64,000 nt of DNA from Stagnihabitans lacustris (GCF_025950525.1 NZ_JAPDGS010000001.1:310001-374000); one strand, 5' to 3'; shown: positions 17,969 to 27,158, counted from the first letter of the stretch. The notes: a model not told the origin generated them from the sequence alone. Numbers and translations: made by a program.

Positions 17969-19330
17969 TCAAACGGTGTCGAGATAAAGCTCCAGCTTCT
18001 CGGTATCCGACAGCTCGTCCAGGTAATGCAGCTCTTGCCGCTTGGTCGAGATCAGGTTCTTGATCAGCTCGGGGTGGATGAAGCGCGGGACGATCTGCGA
18101 TTGCTCCAACGCGTCGATGGCGGCCTCCCAGGTCGGCGCGATCTGCGGCAGGCCGGTCACGGCATAGGCATTGCCGACGATGGGGCTTGCGGGCTCCATC
18201 TCGTGTTCGATGCCGTCCAAAGCCGCGCCAAGGATACCGGCCAGCATCAGATAGGGGTTCACGTCGCCCCCCGCGACCCGGTGTTCGATCCGCCGCGCGG
18301 CCGGGTTGCCGGCCGGGATGCGGATGGCCGAGGTGCGGTTCTCATAGCCCCAGGACACCGCCGTGGGCGCATGTTTGCCCGGGATCAGCCGCTCATACGA
18401 GTTCTGATGCGGCGCGAAAAGCAGCGTCGAATCATGCATCGCATTCAGGCAACCCGCGACCGCTTGCTTCAACATCGCCGTGCCCTTGGGCCCGCCAGAG
18501 TCAAAGACATTGCGCCCGTCGTTGTCCACCAAGCTGAAGTGGGTGTGCAGGCCGGACCCCGAATATTCCGGGTAGGGTTTCGCCATGAAGCTGGCGGCAA
18601 AGCCGTGCCTGCGGGCCAGACCCTTGACCAGCATCTTGAACAGCCAAGCATCATCGGCGGCACGAAGCGCGTCGTCGCAATGCATCAGGTTGACTTCGAA
18701 CTGACCCAGACCGGTTTCCGAGGTCGAGGTATCGGCCGGAATGTCCATCGCCTCACAGGCGTCGTAAAGGTCGGTAAAGAAGGTGTCGAAAGCGTCCAGC
18801 GCCCGGATCGACAGCGTCTCGGCGGCCTTGCGGCGCTTGCCCGAACGCGGCGAGGGCGGGACCTGCAGGGTTTTGCCCGAATCGTCGATCAGGAAGAATT
18901 CCAGCTCCATCGCGCAAACCGGCGTCAGGCCGCGGGCCTTGAAGCGGCTGACCACAGTGGCCAAAGCATGACGCGGGTCGCCCTCATAGGGCGTGCCGTT
19001 TTCTCGGAACATCCAGATCGGCAGCAGCGCGGTCGGCGCCTCCAGCCAGGGCATCGGCATGAAGCCGCGCTCCGTGGGGCGCAGCACGCCATCCTGGTCG
19101 CCCTGTTCGAAGACAAGCGGTGAATCGTCGATATCCTCGCCCCAGATATCCAGGTTCAGGACCGAGAAGGGGAAGCGCGTCCCGTCCTTCACGACCTTGT
19201 CTGCAAACCGCGCGGGAACCCGTTTGCCCCGCGCCTGCCCGTTGAGGTCCGCCGCCGCGACGCGGATCGTCCTCACATCCGGGTGTTTCCGTAACCAGTC
19301 CTTCATCATTTCACTATGCGGAAGGGGCAC
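17969..19330 (-). CDS. Second glutamine synthetase-family ligase in the polyamine cluster
   Basis: Up to 453 residues; GS fold with AMELEFFLIDD (metal ligands), GLGQFEVNLMHCDD and GSGLHTHFSLVDNDG. It differs throughout from the synthetase at 15854-17209, so it is an old paralogue rather than a recent copy. The pair may handle different amines, as in PuuA/GlnA3/GlnA4-type enzymes. The frame opens with GTG 19330 (MPLPHSEMMKDW); ATG 19309 or 19306 is also possible and no clear ribosome site decides. It is the first gene of the minus-strand cluster. Confidence 0.83.
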   Translation of the reverse strand: MPLPHSEMMKDWLRKHPDVRTIRVAAADLNGQARGKRVPARFADKVVKDGTRFPFSVLNLDIWGEDIDDSPLVFEQGDQDGVLRPTERGFMPMPWLEAPTALLPIWMFRENGTPYEGDPRHALATVVSRFKARGLTPVCAMELEFFLIDDSGKTLQVPPSPRSGKRRKAAETLSIRALDAFDTFFTDLYDACEAMDIPADTSTSETGLGQFEVNLMHCDDALRAADDAWLFKMLVKGLARRHGFAASFMAKPYPEYSGSGLHTHFSLVDNDGRNVFDSGGPKGTAMLKQAVAGCLNAMHDSTLLFAPHQNSYERLIPGKHAPTAVSWGYENRTSAIRIPAGNPAARRIEHRVAGGDVNPYLMLAGILGAALDGIEHEMEPASPIVGNAYAVTGLPQIAPTWEAAIDALEQSQIVPRFIHPELIKNLISTKRQELHYLDELSDTEKLELYLDTV

Positions 19331-19526
19331 GACCGCAGATGCGTCGGATCATGCCCTTGATCCATCCCTTCTAGCCGATCCCGGCGAGTGCCTTCGCAGC
19401 ACCCGCGTCAATTTGATCAAATTCAGAATGCGGGATTCGCGGTGATTTGGCAACAGGATTCGCGCAAGAAGGTGCCGCATTGGGGCGCTGCCCTCGCGTC
19501 CATCGGTTCTCGCACAGATGGACGCA

Positions 19527-19552
19527 CCCCGGGATATTTGAGCCAGTATGAA
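19527..19552 (-). other. Stop-proximal element (copy 2)
   Basis: On the minus strand, five bases after the stop of the gene at 19558-20325, the sequence is ATTCATACTGGCTCAAATAT followed by CCCGGGG. It matches the AAATATCC core and the position of the copies after 7859, 46531 and 31418, but no GC hairpin follows here. Confidence 0.45.
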
Positions 19553-19557
19553 TGACG

Positions 19558-20325
19558 TCAGGGCGCGCCGAAGGCAGAGGGCGGGGGCGGAGTCGGGATG
19601 GCAAGATAGGCCTCGGGCGGGATGCGGGTCAGGCCGCGCAGGCAAAGGGCGGCGCGGTCGTCCGCGGAAAGGGCGGCCACGGCTGCCGTCAGGATCGGCC
19701 ACAGGCGGTCGGCATCTGCGCCTTGGGCCGCGATCCAGGGCAGGCCGGGGGCAGGGGCGGTTTGCCCCACGACCTTCAGATCGGCGGCAAAGCCGTCATA
19801 CCGCGCGATCATCGTCCAGGTGACAGCGTCGATCCCGGCGATCTCTGCCCGGCCCTCGGCCACCGCGCGGGCGGAAAGCACATGGCCACCGGACCGCAGG
19901 CGCGGTTTCAGCGTGATGCCCTGGGCCAGGGCATGGGCCATCGGACCCGCCCAGCCCGATTGCGACAGGTCCTCGTTGAAGGCGAGGCCTGCGCCGTCGA
20001 AATCGGTCAATTCCACGCGTGGATCGTCCCGGCGCGCCACATAGACCGAGCGGTAATAGCCAGGCTGACAGCCCTCGATCCCGTAATCCGGCGTGGCCAA
20101 CAGCGTCACCTTGCCATGCAGCCGCGCGCGGTAGGGATAGCCGCAGGTCTGCGACAGGATCAGATCGGCGCTTTCCCAAGCCGGCCAATAGGCGCCCTCC
20201 CCCCGGGTCAGGTGATCGGGCGCGGCAAGCCCAATGGCGCGCATCCCGTCCCGGACAAGCCGCCACAGCCGGTCATTCGCGGGCTGAAGCTCGGCCCGGT
20301 CATACATCCCAAGCGAAGCGATCAC
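19558..20325 (-). CDS. PhnD-like periplasmic-binding-fold protein, no export signal
   Basis: The 255 residues look like a phosphate/phosphonate-type (PhnD, PBP2) binding domain: MIASLGMYD start strand, ESADLILSQTCGYPYRARL, VYVARRDDPRV, GLAFNEDLSQSGWAGP and GIDAVTWTMIARYDG in family order. There is no signal peptide and no transporter gene nearby, so it may act in the cytoplasm as a sensor or may have lost export. Cys residues at about 59 and 86 could pair. The ATG overlaps the stop of the TerB-like gene (20322-20325), so the two are co-translated. Confidence 0.72.
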   Translation of the reverse strand: MIASLGMYDRAELQPANDRLWRLVRDGMRAIGLAAPDHLTRGEGAYWPAWESADLILSQTCGYPYRARLHGKVTLLATPDYGIEGCQPGYYRSVYVARRDDPRVELTDFDGAGLAFNEDLSQSGWAGPMAHALAQGITLKPRLRSGGHVLSARAVAEGRAEIAGIDAVTWTMIARYDGFAADLKVVGQTAPAPGLPWIAAQGADADRLWPILTAAVAALSADDRAALCLRGLTRIPPEAYLAIPTPPPPSAFGAP

Positions 20326-20750
20326 AGCGCGGCCCTTTGCCGTGCCAGCGCCGAATCGACGTCATTCAGCCCCAGAAGATTGGCCACCAGCCGCAAGACG
20401 CGGTCTTCTTCGGCATCGCGCGCGCCATCGGCCAAGGCCACGCGCCACAGCGCCTCGACTAGGGACCGCCTGTCCTCCAGCGGCACGGCATCCTTCAGCG
20501 CGCGGGTAAAGCGCACCGTGTCGGGGGCCAACTGCTCGGCCGTCTCGGCCTCGGTGCGCAGCGCGCGGGCCGCCTCGGGTGCCAGCCCATAGCGCGCCGC
20601 CAGGATCACGTCGATCCGCCCGATCTCGGCCGGAGAGGCATGACCATCGGCGCGGGCCACCCGCACCATCAGGCTGGCCAGGGCCAGACGTTCATCAGGC
20701 GGCGGAAGCCGGGTGGGGGCGGGGCCGAAAAGGAGGTCCAGAAAGCTCAT
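20322..20750 (-). CDS. TerB-family protein
   Basis: A 142-residue all-helical TerB/tellurite-resistance-B-like domain: ASLMVRVARADGHASPAEIGRID early and WRVALADGARDAEEDRVLRLVANLLG late, the two acidic ARADG/ALADG helix-turn repeats that bind metal in TerB. Such proteins occur in many stress contexts, and the annotation says nothing about tellurite here. It is the first gene of a pair with the PhnD-like protein. Confidence 0.85.
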   Translation of the reverse strand: MSFLDLLFGPAPTRLPPPDERLALASLMVRVARADGHASPAEIGRIDVILAARYGLAPEAARALRTEAETAEQLAPDTVRFTRALKDAVPLEDRRSLVEALWRVALADGARDAEEDRVLRLVANLLGLNDVDSALARQRAAL

Positions 20751-20776
20751 CGCCCCAGAATAGGCCGCCCGCGCCC

Positions 20777-21565
20777 CTAGCGAAAGAGGGCAGAGAGCCG
20801 CTTGGACTCTTCGTGAAGACCGTAAGGCGGGTTGATCACGAAAAGCCCCGAACCCACCATCCGATGCCCCGGCCGCGCGGGCGGAAAGCGGACCTCATGG
20901 GTCAGCGCATCGGCGTAAAGCCGCGCCAGGGCCCGGATCATCGGCGCATGGGGGATATCGGTCAGAATCGGATACCACAGCGCAATCGTGCCGACATTCC
21001 AGCGCCTTACCACCTGAGGGATGATCACCGGCAGGCGGTCGTAATCGGTTTTGACCTCGAAGGAGGGGTCGATCAGCATCAGCCCGCGCCGCGGCGTCGG
21101 CGGCGTCAAAGAGACGGCGGCGGCCAGGCCATCCTCTTTCAGGATGCGGAACGAGGCATGGTTGGCGGTCCGCAGGGGCTGGATCGCCGCTGTCAGGGCG
21201 TCATGCTCTTGCGGATGCAGTTCGCAGAGCCACAGCCCGTCCTGAGGCCGCATCAGCTGCCCCGCGATCAGGGGCGAGCCGGGATAAGCGTTGCGCCCAA
21301 AGGACTTGCGGGTCTGGGCCAGCGCGCGGCGATAGGGATGGGCCTCGGGCAAGCGCGCCTCCAGCCGGGCCACGCCCTGCGCGGCCTCGCCGGTCTTGGT
21401 CGCCTCGGGGCCGGACAGGTCATAAAGCCCGCGGCCCGCATGGGTCTCGATATAGGTGAAGGCTTTGTCTTTTTGGGTCAGGTAATCCAGCATCCAGGCC
21501 AAAAGCGCATGCTTTTGGACATCGGCGGCGTTGCCCGCGTGATAGGCGTGTTGATAGGACAGCAT
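20777..21565 (-). CDS. rlmJ: 23S rRNA (adenine2030-N6)-methyltransferase RlmJ
   Basis: SAM-dependent methyltransferase that modifies A2030 of 23S rRNA. The 262-residue product begins MLSYQHAYHAGNAADVQKH, the characteristic RlmJ start, and carries the SAM segment ETHAGRGLYDL (about residues 41-51) and the catalytic motif LMLIDPSFEVK (about residue 163; E. coli has DPPYE, so the second Pro is replaced by Ser). Length compares with about 280 in E. coli. ATG 21565 is the conserved start; the in-frame extension to 21943 is non-coding. It is divergent from the TerC gene. Confidence 0.92.
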   Translation of the reverse strand: MLSYQHAYHAGNAADVQKHALLAWMLDYLTQKDKAFTYIETHAGRGLYDLSGPEATKTGEAAQGVARLEARLPEAHPYRRALAQTRKSFGRNAYPGSPLIAGQLMRPQDGLWLCELHPQEHDALTAAIQPLRTANHASFRILKEDGLAAAVSLTPPTPRRGLMLIDPSFEVKTDYDRLPVIIPQVVRRWNVGTIALWYPILTDIPHAPMIRALARLYADALTHEVRFPPARPGHRMVGSGLFVINPPYGLHEESKRLSALFR

Positions 21566-21661
21566 GGCCCCCGGATGCGGCGGAACGGGACGGATTGCAA
21601 GGGGCTTGGTTGAACTTGGGGCTTCGGGTGCATAGATAGGCGCAAAACCGAAGGGACAGAC

Positions 21662-22318
21662 ATGGAAATCTTCACATACACGGGGTTCATCGCCCTGTTG
21701 CAGGTGATCGGCATCGACCTGGTGCTGGCGGGGGACAATGCGATCGTCATTGGCCTGGCCGCAGCTGGCCTGCCGAAAGAGCAACGCGGCAAGGCGATCC
21801 TGGTGGGGATCATCGCGGCGACGATCATGCGGATCGGATTCGCGCTGATCACGACGACGCTGCTGCAGGTCGTGGGACTGTTGCTGGCCGGTGGCGTGCT
21901 GCTTTTGTGGGTCTGCTGGAAGATGTGGAGCGAACTGCGCCATTCCGCCGCCGAGGACAATCGCGCCGCAGAGGCGCTGAGCGGTGAGGACCTGAACGCC
22001 GATGGCACCGTCGCGGGCGGGGGCAAGACCAAGACCTTCGCCCAGGCCGCGATGCAGATCGTGATTGCCGACGTTTCAATGAGCCTGGACAATGTGCTGG
22101 CCGTGGCGGGGGCGGCCCATGGCCATCCGACGGTGCTGATCGTGGGTCTGGTGCTTTCGGTGGCCTTGATGGGCCTTGCCGCAAGCTATGTGGCGCGGCT
22201 GTTGAACAAGCACCGCTGGATTGCCTATGTGGGCCTGGCGATCATCGTTTATGTGGCGCTGAAGATGATGTGGGAAGGCTGGCACCAGGTGCAGCCGGTG
22301 GTCATGGGGATGCTGTAA
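21662..22318 (+). CDS. TerC-family integral membrane protein (YjbE type)
   Basis: A 218-residue membrane protein with about six to seven hydrophobic helices and the two family signatures IDLVLAGDNAIVIG (residues 18-31) and ADVSMSLDNVLAVAG (about 137-151), whose Asp-Asn pairs probably bind a metal. Related TerC/YjbE proteins export manganese or help load metals onto secreted proteins. A soluble Gly/Lys loop lies between the two halves. MntH lies 11 kb away in this window, but no direct link can be seen. Start ATG 21662. Confidence 0.9.
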   Translation: MEIFTYTGFIALLQVIGIDLVLAGDNAIVIGLAAAGLPKEQRGKAILVGIIAATIMRIGFALITTTLLQVVGLLLAGGVLLLWVCWKMWSELRHSAAEDNRAAEALSGEDLNADGTVAGGGKTKTFAQAAMQIVIADVSMSLDNVLAVAGAAHGHPTVLIVGLVLSVALMGLAASYVARLLNKHRWIAYVGLAIIVYVALKMMWEGWHQVQPVVMGML

Positions 22319-22338
22319 GCGTCCCCGAGGCGGAAACG

Positions 22339-22378
22339 AAAGGCCCCCTGCACCGATGGGGGGGGCCTTTTGGTTTTG
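22339..22378 (+). terminator. Rho-independent terminator after the TerC gene
   Basis: AAAGGCCCCC and GGGGGCCTTT form a ten-pair stem around a loop of about a dozen bases, followed by TGGTTTT. Confidence 0.88.
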
Positions 22379-22425
22379 GGGGGGGTAATCCTGGTTGATC
22401 AGGGGCCGGGTGCTTGATCGAAGCA

Positions 22426-22496
22426 GCGTAGCCCGGGGTATACCCCGGGTTTCTTCGCCCGCCGTAGCAACCCCCGCGGTGTACCCCGGGCTACGC
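22426..22496. repeat. Palindromic repeat (REP-like), copy 1, with inverted partner
   Basis: The perfect 18-bp palindrome CCCGGGGTATACCCCGGG lies at 22432-22449, preceded by TAG and followed by TTT. The arm GCGTAGCCCGGGGTA (22426-22440) is repeated inverted at 22482-22496 (TACCCCGGGCTACGC), so the block folds as one large stem-loop. The same TAG-palindrome-TTT string recurs at 41673-41696. Confidence 0.75.
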
Positions 22497-22521
22497 GGGG
22501 AGCGTTGAAGTGGCGGGGTAG

Positions 22522-22541
22522 GGTGCGTGGTTTCACGCACC
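22522..22541. repeat. GTGCGTG palindrome left of the zinc-ribbon gene
   Basis: GGTGCGTG-GTTT-CACGCACC is an eight-pair perfect stem. It ends eight bases before the stop of the zinc-ribbon gene, and a related palindrome lies on the gene's other side at 23138. Confidence 0.65.
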
Positions 22542-22549
22542 GCTCGGCT

Positions 22550-23005
22550 TCAACTCGCCAGGGCGCTCATCTCATCTATGATCTTTTGCACCTTCTTTCC
22601 TGCTTCGTCGAATAGGTTCAGTGCCACCATCTGTCCGCCTTTAACATTCTGTTTTGCGCTCCCGGTCACCGTAAAACGGAACAGCGCATCTTCTTGGAGC
22701 AGCAAAGATCCGGAAACGCCGCTCCACGACCCCCAAGTCATTCCCGTCGTAAAAGAAACCAATCCATTCTTCTCGTCGACCGCATCGAGCTTCCACTTGA
22801 GCGAGACCACCGCTTTTGCAGCCAGCTTCACCACGAGGTCCCGATTTCCAGAGAACGTTCCGGATCTCGGATCAAAGGAAACAGCCGTAGGAGCCGCCCT
22901 AGCGATGCTGGACTTCATACTCTCGACCGGAGCGCCGCAGCCGATACAGCTTGCTGCCTTATCCGAGATTTCTCGACCACACTCTGAGCAAACAATCATT
23001 GCCAC
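22550..23005 (-). CDS. Zinc-ribbon protein of unknown function
   Basis: A 151-residue protein beginning MAMIVCSECG with a CxxC...CxxC zinc ribbon (Cys 6, 9, 20 and 23 by count), followed by a beta-rich domain (about 45-125: VVSLKWKLDAV, FTTGMTWGSWSG, LFRFTVTGSAK) and a C-terminal helix. The ribbon resembles the zinc-ribbon_2 heads on small unknown proteins. Lower GC than the neighbours and flanking palindromes suggest a recent arrival. GTG 23005 fits a GAGGTG site seven bases upstream better than ATG 22999. No partner gene is adjacent. Confidence 0.78.
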   Translation of the reverse strand: MAMIVCSECGREISDKAASCIGCGAPVESMKSSIARAAPTAVSFDPRSGTFSGNRDLVVKLAAKAVVSLKWKLDAVDEKNGLVSFTTGMTWGSWSGVSGSLLLQEDALFRFTVTGSAKQNVKGGQMVALNLFDEAGKKVQKIIDEMSALAS

Positions 23006-23137
23006 TATAGCACCTCACTTCTCACATGCATTTTCGTGCCCCAAAATGATCGGTTGATGAATGAAAAGAAACGAATGCTTCGTTGATATACCCAAAAGAA
23101 ACCGCGCCAGGGCGCATCATCGGCGCTAAAGCAATAA

Positions 23138-23154
23138 TGCGTGCAAAGCACGCA
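23138..23154. repeat. GTGCGTG palindrome right of the zinc-ribbon gene
   Basis: TGCGTGC-AAA-GCACGCA, a seven-pair perfect stem followed by CC, is related in sequence to the palindrome at 22522-22541. The 158 bases between the two genes hold nothing else recognisable. Confidence 0.6.
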
Positions 23155-23164
23155 CCTTATCACG

Positions 23165-24808
23165 TTACACCAACCGCTCCACTTCCTTCGCCGCGCGCAC
23201 GAAGTCCGCGAACAGCGGATGCGGGGCGAAGGGTTTGCTTTTCAATTCCGGGTGGAATTGCACGCCGATGAACCAGGGGTGGTCTTTGACCTCGACGATC
23301 TCGGGCAGTTTGCCGTCGGGACTCATGCCGGAGAAGATCAACCCGCATTGCTCCAGCTGCGCGCGGTATTGGATATCGACCTCGTAGCGGTGGCGGTGGC
23401 GCTCTTCAATCGTCGTGCTGCCATAGACCTTGGCCACATGGCTGCCCTCTTTCAGCACGGCCGTATAGGCGCCCAGGCGCATCGTGCCGCCCTTGGCATC
23501 GCCCGCCTTGCGGCGCACGGTGTGGTTGCCCTGGACCCATTCCTTCAGGTGATAGACCACTGGCGTAAAGCGTTTCGCACCGGCCTCGTGGTCGAATTCC
23601 TCGGAGCCCGCATCTTTCAGGCCCGCCAGATTGCGCGAGGCCTCGATCACGGCCATCTGCATCCCCAGGCAGATGCCCAGATAGGGGATGCCCTTTTCGC
23701 GGGCGAATTGCGCGGCGCGGATCTTGCCTTCGGTGCCACGTTCGCCAAAACCGCCCGGAACCAGGATGGCATGGAAATTGCCCAAGTGGGCGGCGGGGTC
23801 TTCGGTTTCAAAGATCTCGGCATTGATCCATTCGGCGCGGACCTTGGTGCGGTTCGCGATGCCGCCATGGGTCAGAGCCTCGGCGATCGACTTATAGGCG
23901 TCTTCCAGTTGGGTGTATTTGCCGACGATGGCAATACGGACCTCACCTTCGGGATGGGTGATGCGGTCCATCACGTCTTCCCAGACCTGCAGATTGGGCT
24001 TCGGCGCGGGCGTAATTCCGAAAGCGTCCAGCACGGCCTGATCCAGACCCGCGCGGTGATAGGCCAAGGGAGCCTCATAGATCGTCTTCAGGTCATAGGC
24101 CGGGACGACATGTTCTTTGCGGACATTGCAAAACAGCGCGATCTTTTCCAATTCGCGATCCGGGATCGGGTGTTCGGACCGGCAAACCAGCACATCCGGC
24201 GCCAGGCCGATGCTTTGCAATTCCTTGACCGAATGTTGCGTCGGCTTGGTCTTCAATTCCCCGCTGGCCGCCAGATAGGGCAAGAGCGTCAGATGCATCA
24301 GGATCGACTGACCGCGCGGGCGTTCATGGATGAACTGGCGGATCGATTCAAAGAAGGGCAGGCCCTCGATATCGCCGACCGTGCCGCCGATTTCACAGAG
24401 CATGAAATCGACCTCTTCATCGCCAATGCGCAGGAAGTCTTTGATCTCATTCGTCACATGCGGAATGACCTGGATCGTCTTGCCCAAGTAATCGCCGCGC
24501 CGCTCTTTCTCCAGCACGTTGGAATAGATCCGCCCCGAAGAGATCGAATCCGTCTGCCGCGCATGGACGCCGGTGAACCGCTCATAATGGCCAAGGTCCA
24601 GGTCGGTTTCCGCGCCATCATCGGTCACAAAGACCTCGCCATGTTCGAAAGGCGACATCGTGCCGGGATCGACGTTCAGATAGGGGTCCAGTTTGCGCAG
24701 CCGCACCGTATAGCCCCGCGCCTGCAACAGCGCCCCAAGTGCCGCCGAGGCCAGACCCTTGCCCAGCGAGGAAACCACACCACCGGTGATAAAGATGTAA
24801 CGCGCCAT
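23165..24808 (-). CDS. pyrG: CTP synthase
   Basis: Makes CTP from UTP, ATP and glutamine. The 547 residues hold the N-terminal synthetase domain ([18 protein letters not shown] start with its P-loop, [23 protein letters not shown]) and the C-terminal glutaminase domain (from about 290), whose nucleophile is Cys380 in GICLGMQ, with a His-Glu near the end (VQFHPELKS). Length matches the family (about 545). It starts at ATG 24808. The next gene upstream on this strand is secG, a common neighbour in this bacterial group. Confidence 0.98.
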   Translation of the reverse strand: MARYIFITGGVVSSLGKGLASAALGALLQARGYTVRLRKLDPYLNVDPGTMSPFEHGEVFVTDDGAETDLDLGHYERFTGVHARQTDSISSGRIYSNVLEKERRGDYLGKTIQVIPHVTNEIKDFLRIGDEEVDFMLCEIGGTVGDIEGLPFFESIRQFIHERPRGQSILMHLTLLPYLAASGELKTKPTQHSVKELQSIGLAPDVLVCRSEHPIPDRELEKIALFCNVRKEHVVPAYDLKTIYEAPLAYHRAGLDQAVLDAFGITPAPKPNLQVWEDVMDRITHPEGEVRIAIVGKYTQLEDAYKSIAEALTHGGIANRTKVRAEWINAEIFETEDPAAHLGNFHAILVPGGFGERGTEGKIRAAQFAREKGIPYLGICLGMQMAVIEASRNLAGLKDAGSEEFDHEAGAKRFTPVVYHLKEWVQGNHTVRRKAGDAKGGTMRLGAYTAVLKEGSHVAKVYGSTTIEERHRHRYEVDIQYRAQLEQCGLIFSGMSPDGKLPEIVEVKDHPWFIGVQFHPELKSKPFAPHPLFADFVRAAKEVERLV

Positions 24809-24948
24809 GGGGGCTCCCGTTGTCAGGCGATTCGGATCGGGCGGAATCGCAGCACCACGGGAGAAAGAGCGTAAGGCCTTTTCAGGTAATACGCAACCAG
24901 ACCGCTAGATGCAGTTGAGCCGCCGGTAGCAGGGTCAAAAGCTAGTGG

Positions 24949-25305
24949 TCAGTTTTCCGCGGCGGGCGGGGTCGCGGGCGCATCGGCCGCCGGAAGGGCC
25001 TGCAGCGGCGCGGTGGCGGCGGGCGCCTCCGGCTCGGGCAGGGCGCCACCGATCTGGTCGATCACCGAAGAGGTCGCCGAGGTCGAAGCCGCAAGGATCG
25101 TCAGCGTGATCGAGGTCGCGATGAACAGCCCCGCAAGCACCCAAGTGACCTTGGCCAGCGCGGTCGCCGCCGTGCGGCCCGAGACGACACCGCCGCCGCC
25201 ACCGCCGCCCATGCCCAGACCGCCGCCCTCCGACCGTTGCAAGAGCACGAGGCCGATCAGCAGAAGCGCGAGGATCAGGTGGATGGCAAGAACGACGTTT
25301 TCCAT
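24949..25305 (-). CDS. secG: Protein translocase subunit SecG
   Basis: A 118-residue inner-membrane protein of the SecYEG channel. It has two transmembrane helices (residues about 3-22 and 53-72) separated by the Gly-rich loop (GGGLGMGGGGGGG) typical of SecG. The family core LIGLVLLQRSEGGGLGMG is intact. The tail after residue 85 is a long Ala/Pro-rich cytoplasmic or periplasmic extension common in alphaproteobacteria. It is transcribed towards pyrG with a 140-base gap. Confidence 0.95.
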   Translation of the reverse strand: MENVVLAIHLILALLLIGLVLLQRSEGGGLGMGGGGGGGVVSGRTAATALAKVTWVLAGLFIATSITLTILAASTSATSSVIDQIGGALPEPEAPAATAPLQALPAADAPATPPAAEN

Positions 25306-25529
25306 GGGGCAGCGGCCTTATGCTTTGACGCGCCTATCTAGGCGCAAGGGCGCGGGCACGCAAGAGGGAAGGGGCCGCCAGCCTCAGCCGCCTCGCCGTC
25401 TTTTCTTTCCAAATCTCCCCGCCGGAGGTTCCCCACTTGGTCCGCCCCCCTTCGTCTCATTTTCCGGTTCCCCCCGCCGCCCCCAGCCGCTATAGGATGC
25501 ACGGTTTCACCAAATGCAGGACCAGACAC

Positions 25530-26822
25530 ATGGCCAACGTGGTTGTCGTGGGCGCCCAATGGGGCGACGAGGGCAAGGGAAAGATCGTCGACTGGCTCTC
25601 GGAGCGTGCCGATGTGATCGCGCGCTTTCAGGGCGGGCACAACGCGGGCCATACCCTCGTCATCGACGGCAAGGTCTATAAGCTCTCGCTCCTGCCCTCG
25701 GGCATCGTGCGCGGTGGCAAGCTGTCGGTCATCGGCAATGGCGTGGTGCTGGACCCCTGGCATCTGGTCATGGAGATCGACAAGCTGCGGGCCCAAGGCG
25801 TCGAGATCACGCCGGAAAACCTGATGGTGGCCGAAAACGCCTCGCTGATCCTGCCGATCCATGGCGAATTGGACCGCGGCCGTGAAAGCCAGAACTCGGT
25901 GGCCAAGATCGGCACCACGGGCCGCGGCATCGGCCCGGCCTATGAAGACAAAGTCGGCCGCCGTGCGATCCGCGTCGCTGACATCTTCGACGAAACCACC
26001 CTGGACGCCCGCATCGGCCGCCTGTTGCAGCACCACAATGCGTTGCGTTCGGGCCTTGGGCTGGAGCCGGTCGATCCCGTCGCGCTGAAGGCCGCGATTC
26101 TGGACATCGCGCCGGCGATCAAGCCCTATGCCGGCCCGGTCTGGAAAGTCCTGACCGAGGCGCGCAAGGCGGGCAAGCGCATCCTGTTCGAAGGGGCGCA
26201 GGGCGCGCTTTTGGATATCGACTTCGGGACCTATCCCTTTGTCACCTCGTCCAACACAATCGCAGGTCAGGCAGCGACCGGCACCGGCCTTGGGCCGACC
26301 GCGATCGACTTCGTCCTGGGCATCGTCAAGGCCTATACGACCCGCGTCGGCGAAGGCCCCTTCCCGGCGGAACTGTTCGATGCCGATGGCGAGCGTCTGG
26401 GCGAGCGCGGCCATGAGTTCGGCACCGTGACGGGGCGCAAGCGGCGCTGCGGCTGGTTCGATGCGGTCCTGGTGCGCCAGACCTGCGCGACCTCGGGCGT
26501 TTCGGGCATCGCTCTGACCAAGCTGGACGTTCTGGACGGGTTCAAGACGCTGAAGATCTGCGTCGGCTATGACCTGGACGGGGTGCGGATGGATTACCTG
26601 CCGACCGCCGCCGACCAACAGGCGCGTTGCAAGCCGATCTATGAGGAGCTGGAAGGCTGGACGGAAAACACCGCAGGCGCGCGGTCTTGGGCCGATCTGC
26701 CGGGCGCGGCGATCAAATATGTCCGCCGCATCGAAGAGCTGATCCAGTGCCCGGTGGCCCTGCTGTCGACCTCGCCCGAGCGCGACGACACGATCCTTGT
26801 CACCGATCCGTTCTCTGACTGA
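25530..26822 (+). CDS. purA: Adenylosuccinate synthetase
   Basis: First committed step to AMP: joins aspartate to IMP using GTP. The 430-residue protein starts [18 protein letters not shown] with the GDEGKGK P-loop and conserved Asp, followed by GGHNAGHT, the IMP-binding [13 protein letters not shown] and [13 protein letters not shown]. Length matches the family. ATG 25530 is chosen because homologues begin at this motif; the frame extends to 25437 without conserved sequence. It is followed two bases later by a DUF2842 gene. Confidence 0.98.
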   Translation: MANVVVVGAQWGDEGKGKIVDWLSERADVIARFQGGHNAGHTLVIDGKVYKLSLLPSGIVRGGKLSVIGNGVVLDPWHLVMEIDKLRAQGVEITPENLMVAENASLILPIHGELDRGRESQNSVAKIGTTGRGIGPAYEDKVGRRAIRVADIFDETTLDARIGRLLQHHNALRSGLGLEPVDPVALKAAILDIAPAIKPYAGPVWKVLTEARKAGKRILFEGAQGALLDIDFGTYPFVTSSNTIAGQAATGTGLGPTAIDFVLGIVKAYTTRVGEGPFPAELFDADGERLGERGHEFGTVTGRKRRCGWFDAVLVRQTCATSGVSGIALTKLDVLDGFKTLKICVGYDLDGVRMDYLPTAADQQARCKPIYEELEGWTENTAGARSWADLPGAAIKYVRRIEELIQCPVALLSTSPERDDTILVTDPFSD

Positions 26823-26824
26823 CG

Positions 26825-27040
26825 ATGCGCTATAAAACCCGCCGCCGCCTGTCGTTGTTGGTCCTGGTCCTTGGGGTCCCGGCCTATATCGTGGTGGCGG
26901 TGAGCCTGATTGCGCTTTTCGACCGACCGCCCTTTTGGGTGGAACTTCTGGTCTATATCGGCCTTGGCGTGCTGTGGATCATCCCGCTGAAGCCGCTGTT
27001 CCTGGGCGTCGGTCAGCCCGATCCGGATGACAAGACATAA
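26825..27040 (+). CDS. DUF2842 small membrane protein
   Basis: A 71-residue protein with two hydrophobic helices (about 8-30 and 38-60) in the DUF2842 pattern: RYKTRRRLSLLVLVLG, then a short loop and YIGLGVLWIIPLKPLFLGVG. The function of the family is unknown; it is restricted mainly to alphaproteobacteria. It begins two bases after the purA stop (TGACGATG), so it shares the purA transcript, which ends at the hairpin just downstream. Confidence 0.88.
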   Translation: MRYKTRRRLSLLVLVLGVPAYIVVAVSLIALFDRPPFWVELLVYIGLGVLWIIPLKPLFLGVGQPDPDDKT

Positions 27041-27041
27041 G

Positions 27042-27070
27042 CAAAGCCCCGGAAATTCCGGGGCTTTGTC
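27042..27070 (+). terminator. Terminator after purA-DUF2842
   Basis: CAAAGCCCCGG-AAATT-CCGGGGCTTTG is an 11-pair perfect stem starting right after the stop. The T run is short, so it may need help. Confidence 0.8.
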
Positions 27071-27105
27071 GTGAATAGGGTCTGATCATGAAAGGCCCTT
27101 GGCAC

Positions 27106-27138
27106 GAAAAAGGGCGGAGAGGTTGCCCCCTCCGCCCT
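27106..27138 (-). terminator. Rho-independent terminator of the 811-residue gene
   Basis: On the minus strand, AGGGCGGAG-loop-CTCCGCCCT is followed by TTTTCG. It lies 21 bases past the stop at 27159. Confidence 0.85.
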
Positions 27139-27158
27139 GCACTCGTCACGACACGACG

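Noticed and set aside
22429..22496. Inverted repeats as IS ends
   Set aside because: They form one local stem-loop of about 70 bases with no gene inside, and one palindrome recurs alone at 41.7 kb, which fits a REP-like element better.
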